DNA of 64,000 nucleotides from Hydrangea macrophylla (Eukaryota > Streptophyta > Magnoliopsida > Cornales > Hydrangeaceae), in NCBI GenBank assembly GCA_033977485.1, contig CM066987.1, positions 48,053,033 through 48,117,032 of the forward strand, read 5' to 3'. Under the pieces are notes generated by a model. It was not told where the DNA came from, did no database searches, and worked only from the letters and a program-made list of their open reading frames with translations. A program made the position numbers and the translations under genes. Positions 57,723-64,000 of this stretch are shown in pieces (position 1 is the stretch's first letter; the number at the start of each line of letters is the position of its first letter).

Positions 57723-58201
57723 CCATGGAAGTGCTGAATTATGTGAAACTAATAGACATATGATTGCTTCTCTAATGCATGGATCGCTGTAGAATATTGT
57801 TGACTATGCCAATGACAAATGCCTCTGCAGAAAGAAGTTTTTCGAAGTTGAAACTGTTAAAATCTTACATCTGATCAATGATGTCACAATTAAGATTGAA
57901 TGGGGTAACCATATATATATTCTCCATGCATTGAAAAATATATGGTTGAAAAACTTGATGATGCGAGCTTAATTAGTGATTTTGCAAATACAAATGCGAG
58001 AAGAATAATGTTCAAGTGATACTTTGTTGCAATTGTGTCATTTCGTTATTTGCTTACTGAATGTTAGAAATATTTTGTAGTTAGTTTGATAATTTTAATA
58101 TAATGTATAACAATATAAAATTAGTAAGGAGTTTAAAAAAGTATATGTAAAGCCTTTTAAGAGTTTGCTTTGGGCCCTGAAAAAACTTAGGACCAACCCT
58201 G
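57723..58201 (+). pseudogene. hAT transposase C-terminal remnant (duplicate)
   Basis: Copy of 363-842 with the same NASAERSFSKLKLLKSY block (near 57820-57870), the same stop after it and the CAACCCTG terminus at 58201. Confidence 0.65.
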
Positions 58202-58664
58202 CATGAGAAGTATGGGGAAGGGTCTCATGACACTTTGATGGTGCCAAAGAGGCAAGAAAGGGGGGTAGGGGTAGACGAGTTATTTTGAAATATACTACTG
58301 GAGCATAGCATTACCCGGAGAAAGGAGAGCCATATTGCTAACTAAACCCAAGGTTATGAAAAAAGTTGTGGCAATATTTGTGGGAGTGAGATCCAGTCAT
58401 GGGGATCATCAATTGCATCATTTTGGAGTTTCATTTTCTTTTTCTCTTTTTCTTTTCACTTTCTAATGAAGACACTACTTCCTGTAATTGCTACAGTTTG
58501 TTGGGAAACAAAAATGGACAATTTTCCTTCCACTTTCTCCCTACTTTCTCTTCTCCCCCACTTAACTTACCAACCAAGAGAAATGGTGAGAAAATGGTCC
58601 TCTTTCTGTTCTTTTCTCTCCATTTTTGTCTATCCAAACAAAGTATTAGATTCGGCTCTTACTC

Positions 58665-58686
58665 GATTTGGATTTGGATTTGGATT
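58665..58686 (+). repeat. (GATTTG)n microsatellite, about 3.7 units
   Basis: Short allele-like counterpart of 1306-1357. Confidence 0.95.
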
Positions 58687-59393
58687 CTAGTGGTTTGTTC
58701 ATGTATCTGCTGACTGAATGCATAATAATCACTAACCCTTGTGAAATGGTTATATTCTTAGTTGAAGTTTTTGTTTTCTTCTTTTTTTTTTTTAATCTTT
58801 TTTTATGGCTTGGGTCTACCGATAAGGTGGGACTTTGATCTCTTATTTTGGCTTTAGGTACATACAATAACCTTGTCAGGCTTCTGAAATGTTGTCTAGG
58901 ATGTCTGAAGGACTCCCCAAATAATTGTTCATTTTTTTACTTGGTATACAAAACAAATATCTTTTAGTTTGAGCACAAATATGTTTGGAAAATCATAGTA
59001 AATATTTGAGTAGTGTGCTAGAAACACAATTTTCACTTAAACTACGATAACAGTTTTCAAGACATAATAAATTATGTATATGTGGGAGTTGCTGAAAAAA
59101 GCATCCAGGGAGGCTTCGAAGAACTTACAATTTTACCCATTTTGATGTCACCTCTAAACTCACTCTGGCCATTTCTTAGACCACCAACAACACTCAGCTT
59201 CAGGAGTGATACAACAGGTTGGAATGGGCTTCTAGTTTTTTCAAGTTGGGCATTTGACATTTGACTGTGGTGTTTGGCTTTTGGTGTACTATTTTATTTG
59301 GCCTTGTGCCAAAGCTTTAACAAAAATTTCTTGCTGAGCAAAAAACAAAAAAAATTCTATATATATATCAGCCATACTGATATGATGCAATGC

Positions 59394-59581
59394 TGTTGAA
59401 ATAGGATAGTAATTCTAGAAGCTTCTAGAATAAGCTAAAGATTTGAAGTCACATGTATCTAGAATATTCCTTGAATTATCTAGATTGAATAATATCTAAA
59501 ATGTTTCTAGAATTAGCTCCATTTTGCAAATGAATGAATGAAAGACAGTTCAAATCAAGCCTTCCATCTCCCACACTATTG
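59394..59581 (+). mobile_element. Truncated copia-like LTR start (duplicate)
   Basis: Copy of 2061-2248 with the four-part TTC-GAA-TTC-GAA at 59413-59430 unchanged. Confidence 0.45.
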
Positions 59582-61456
59582 TGTAACATCTGCATTTTCC
59601 TATCTACTATCCCGAATTTCTATATTTTTATTATTGGTGATACTTTCTATTATACATAGCAAGATTAGTTTCTTTTTACTCATTACTATTTTAAATGATC
59701 TATGTGTGTTTGTATGCATGTTTGTGGCCTTGGGGAAACTTTCTTTAGAAAGCAGACCAGTGGGCTCAAGAAGCCAGAGCGCTCTAGCTCGAGCACTCGA
59801 GCAGTACTTTTAGTGAAACGACTATTTTGCCCTTGGTTCTCAAAAATCTATAAATACCCAACGTTTTCTCAACAATTGTACGTTCTGTTTATTTAGAAAA
59901 TCGAGAGCTTTCCTTACAGAGGATTTTGAGAGAAATCTTCGTACATCATGCACATACACACTTGCATGTGTTAATCCTAGCATTATACACACACATGCAC
60001 TATATACACCTACATGCTGCTGAATCAAGATAGAGTACTGAGGTAAAGTTGCTGATTCTTGGTCATCCTCATGATCAAGCTCTAAAGAGGAAGATATTGA
60101 AGCTCTAGTTCATCAATTCAAGCTTTTTCAAAAATCTGCTCATATTTTCTTTATCCATTTACAATTCAATCTTGTGTGAGTATAAATTCTCACTTAAAAA
60201 TCTGTAGGATCAGTTTATACATGACTTTAAGTCCATACATGTGAGTTAATTAAGGTTATAGTTTTTATATGTGAAGAAATTTCATGATCAAACTGTTTTT
60301 CATAATTTGGTGATGTTGATCATCATCAAAACACACCATAGACCATATCGAGTGTAGATTCTCATCTTGATACCTTAAGATATAGTTTTTACATGTTTTC
60401 AAGACTTGGATGTGTACTTAGAACCAATTTTATACCTTGTATGTAACCACAAAAAGGATCTATTTCACAACTAAACTCGAGCACTCGCGCCTCAGGAGCG
60501 CTCGAACTACGAGCGCTTGGGCTCTCAGAGCGCTCGAGCCTGGCAGTTTTTCCATGTTGTTTTGTTTCTCCTATCATGAATGGATTATTGTTTGTTACTA
60601 AAATGAACCTGAGATTCCGATTAACATGTTAGACAATGTATATAAACTTATCACATGAACACTTAGGCTCATTTGATAAATGATGATCTTGGATTATTCT
60701 TATAACTTATACGTCGAACTTCTTATGTTCTTAAAAGTGGTGGATGAAGCAATGGTGTATCTATAGAAGTGAACTACTATCGAGTCTGTCCTTGAATCAG
60801 AATGTATTATCTGTCTTAATTAAGTGAGACGTTAGAAATTGAATTATTAGTTCATTAAAGAGAAGATGCCCTTAAGGGAATTTAATTGTTTATCGTTCAT
60901 AACTCGTAATATCTTCAATAGTTGATACCCTGTTAGTATCTAATTCACTCAGCTTTCATTAAGAAAACAACGTTTATGCTACTGGAAATTTTTACGTTTT
61001 AGCGTACCCTTGTTATGTCTATACAGGTGAAGGACCTACAGGTGAGGACTACTATGCCGGTGACGATGTTCCTGTGGAGGATAATCATGACAGAGGTCAG
61101 ACAGAAGAGGACTATTATACCGAGGACCACCTCTACGCGAATTGAAGATTAGGCTAGATAGTAGTTCAATTATCCTTGTTTTCAGACCTTTTTGTAATCA
61201 GGCATATGTTACCTCAACGTTTGTAAATGATTTTATTTTATTTGATTCGAGACTCTGATTATAATAGTTAGTAGCTTTTGTTTGACTTTAAGTTACATTG
61301 TTATCCGAAACCTAGATTATATTCTCGTGATCTTTATTCCTTTCTATTGCTTAGTAGTGCGTGGTGTGGACAATCACTTGACATCACCAGTCGCTGCCTT
61401 TGGACCCAAAAAAATAAAATTGCTTTTCTCAATTTTTGCCGTTCTGGGGTGTGACA
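59582..61456 (+). mobile_element. 5' LTR of element A (copy 2)
   Basis: Ends intact: TGTAACATC and GTGTGACA. 1875 bp. It contains the same GC palindromes (about 60478-60545) and short acidic frame (61030-61145). Confidence 0.85.
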
Positions 61457-61464
61457 GGATTTCT

Positions 61465-61476
61465 TGGTATCAAAGC
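61465..61476 (+). other. Primer binding site of element A (copy 2)
   Basis: TGGTATCAAAGC, 8 nt after the LTR; differs by one base from the usual initiator tRNA-Met complement. Confidence 0.75.
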
Positions 61477-61889
61477 TAGGTTTATACCTTTTCGCTCACA
61501 GATTGTCCTACAACATCTGGTCCTAGAACCTTGAGTTTCTATAGATGAGTATTAAGATTAGTTCTGACTTAAGATAGTCTATTTTCAGGTAGCAGGGCAA
61601 CACCATGCTTCATTCCAGATGAGTTTGGAGGACACTATGGGTATGAAGGCAGTATTGAGCCACCGGACCCACAGTACTATGCTTGGAAGATTAGGCAGAG
61701 AGCCATCACATATACAGTTCGAGTATGCAAATTGAGTAACAAAGATTTGGGACCCGGGACCCAGGACCCAGAGGTGATACGTTAAGATATGATCTATAGT
61801 AAAGACACCTTTCGACGCATCGAGGAGGAATCACTACTGATGCTGTGAGACCATTTTTCATATTAGGTTTTACTTGTGGAGGTTAGAGT

Positions 61890-62430
61890 AGTGCCTCCAC
61901 CTCCCCCGACAGAGCCACCACCCCAGACACCTCCACCCTCACCAGAGGAGGACATGCTGATACACCCCCAAAAGATAAGGACCCAGGGGATAAGGATCTA
62001 AACGAGGATGAGGGCGACAACGAGAATGAGGTAAAGGATGACGCCAAGGAGATGGAGGATGAAAAGGACGTGGATACCGACGACGATGAGCAAGAGTATG
62101 ATATAGAGGAGGACCCCGAGAAACTAGCTGGTATGGATGTACCGATTGGCATAGATATTATAGTAGCAGTGGTTTACCCGATAAAGGAGGAGGCTATAGT
62201 AGAGGATGATGCGGGTATGACGCTGTGGTACCAGTTTTACCAGGTGGGATGATAGCACAGCTAGCAGTAGAGTGGGCTACAGCGATGGTTGCTCATCCCT
62301 ATGGATTTGAGATAGGAGAAGCAGAGTTGGCCCATGCTATGGTAGAGGCTGAGGCTTTGTAGCTGCATTCGATGCAGCTCAGGCCGATATGGCCGATGTT
62401 GGAGATTTAGGAGTTATTGTGGAGCATGAT
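61890..62430 (+). pseudogene. Acidic leader ORF of element A (copy 2)
   Basis: Like 4547-4954 but keeps about 143 bp (62199-62341) that copy 1 has lost, and lacks small insertions found there. The frame reaches TGA-TAG at about 62250, so this copy is broken by stops and not by deletion. It ends at the LTR of element B, at the same site as copy 1. Confidence 0.55.
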
Positions 62431-64000
62431 TGTAATAGTCTGCATTTCATCTAATTATTAATTTTAGCATGTCCAGATCTAATTCGTATTTCCATTGACA
62501 TAATTAAATCCATGTAGTATTGTCTGCTTTTAAGTTAATTACAAGTCTCATGTATCTAAATCTTATTATTTGTTTTATTTCATGTTAAACTCTTGTTAGG
62601 GCCAAACTGAAATTTTACAAATTAGTAATACATGTATTGAATTTCAAACATGTATTTCAAAATGGTGGAATTGTTTTCTTTTAACTCAAGCAGTATTTTG
62701 ATAAAATCGGGAAATCATTTCTTACGTTAAAATGAATTTTCTATATTTTTGTGGTGACCACCGCGACACGAAAATACCAGTTTAGGTGCAAAACTGTCCG
62801 TGCCGCGTTGATCTCCCACAGTTTAGGAAACTCCACCAATAAAGATGTGACACATACTTTTCCATTTATGGCAAGTAATCATTTGGTTGTGCCTTGTTTG
62901 GCAATGTGTACCTTGCATGTGTAATTGTTAAGTCTAAAGCTAGATTTGCCAAACACTTTCACTTGGCCCCTACTAACCTATAGCACCTCTTCAAAGTGTA
63001 GAAGTGTATGTACGTATGTATAATCCATCATGTAGGATCTGTATCATTGTTAGTTCAATTAGAAATTAGAAAAACAATTTAGTTTTTAGAGTGTGTTTCA
63101 CAACTCACAACTTGGAGCCCAAGATTGTGAGTTCTTTATAAGCTCATTCACACTTCACAATCTGTACATTTTAATAAAAACACAGAGAAAAGAGAGAGCT
63201 TGAGAGCTATCTTGCTAAAGTTTTAAGAGAGAGAGAAGAACCTCCATAGCTAGAGCTCAAGTGGGTCTTGCATATTTGATTTTCCTTTCTCAACAACTTT
63301 CTTCTATCTCAATCTCTGTGAGTATTCTAAACTCACTTGGAATGTAATTCACCTTTCAATTACTATTTTGTGTAGTTGATTTGTGATCACAATTTTTGAA
63401 TTTACGTTTGAAGTTTCATTCTTGAAATCATGAATTTCCAAACTCAATCAAAATCTATTTTATTAGATAAATATGAAAGATTTCAATATGTATAGGTCAT
63501 GTTTACAATATTAGAGTCTAATTTACTCAATTGAGAAAGTATATTAAGATTGAAGTTTTGTCATCTTTTAGTTTTTCGTAAAATTCATGAACTACATTTG
63601 GACTCAAGTAAAATTGATCGTAGATTCATAATCCTTGCGAAAAACTAAAGAGATTCATATTTTATAAGGCATGGTAACTTACGGAATAAAAAATGGGTCA
63701 AAAGACCCCTTAATTTTTGAAACAGGGGAAAACCAGCGAGAAAGATGAAGCTACTACGTGAACTCGTGCGCGAGCGGCCCAAGCGAGCGGCCCGCGCATG
63801 TGAGCTGTGTTGTTTCAGGCAGATAGAAAAGATCTTAATAAGAAAAATGAAAATTAGGCATATCGCGCGAGCGGACCGCACGAGCGATCCGCACGTACGA
63901 TCACTCTGTATTATGGCAGTTGGAAAAGTTTTATAAAAGAAAAGGCAAATTGGGCATATCGCTCGCTCGCGCGAGCGGCCTGCCCGCGCGACTTTTGACA
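62431..64000 (+). mobile_element. Element B 5' LTR (copy 2), cut by window end
   Basis: Starts TGTAATAGTC after GAGCATGAT. It carries the empty Tat target at 62802-62806 (GCCGC then GTTGATC) and GC-rich patches at 63765-63990. The rest of the LTR and element should follow outside the window. Confidence 0.92.

Larger units (their letters stand above)
57361..64000 (+). repeat. Segmental duplicate of 1-5331 plus 29361-30563
   Basis: Collinear with the window start through copia-like debris, hAT remnant, microsatellite, LTR A, leader ORF and the first 1.57 kb of LTR B, without the Tat insertion. Same orientation. Ends only because the window ends. Confidence 0.93.

Overview
The window is repeat-dominated nuclear DNA from a flowering plant. 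The evidence is several nested Ty3/Gypsy LTR retrotransposons of plant type, remnants that look like hAT and Ty1/Copia elements, plant mobile-domain sequence with GT..AG introns, and one gene for an amaranthin-type lectin. I cannot name the species. There is no sign of bacterial, organellar or viral genome content.

Layout. 1-4954 holds old debris: copia-like LTR pieces with heat-shock-element-like palindromes, a hAT transposase C-terminus with its 3' terminus, a long LTR of an old gypsy element (A), then A's primer site and an acidic leader ORF. At 4955 a second gypsy element (B, chromovirus of Tekay/Del type) is inserted in A, flanked by ATGAT duplications; it runs to 40249. Inside B's 5' LTR sits a complete 24-kb Tat-lineage element (5332-29355, flanked by GCCGC). 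Inside that lies a solo LTR of another Tat family (16941-20001, flanked by CCCTC). The Tat element has gag, protease, RT, two RNase H domains and integrase in sense, all broken by stops. In antisense it has an intact 313-codon DUF7745-like ORF and a decayed plant-mobile-domain gene of about seven exons.

B's internal region (31844-37385) carries a leader ORF, gag, protease, RT, RNase H, integrase and a chromodomain-like tail, all with stops and shifts. Element A resumes at 40250 and is cut off in gag near 40953. From 40957 to 55075 lies a 14-kb AT-rich degenerate tandem array with a period of about 3.5 kb. It ends exactly in the promoter of a compact intronless lectin gene (55170-55589), the only gene here that looks functional for the host. 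55985-57360 holds rearranged partial copies of the first 2.6 kb.

57361-64000 is a direct second copy of 1-5331 plus 29361-30563. It has B's LTR at the same site but lacks the Tat insertion. Order of events inferred from this: A inserts; B inserts in A; a large segment is duplicated; Tat inserts in one copy; the solo-LTR element inserts in Tat. Divergence was judged by eye and not computed.
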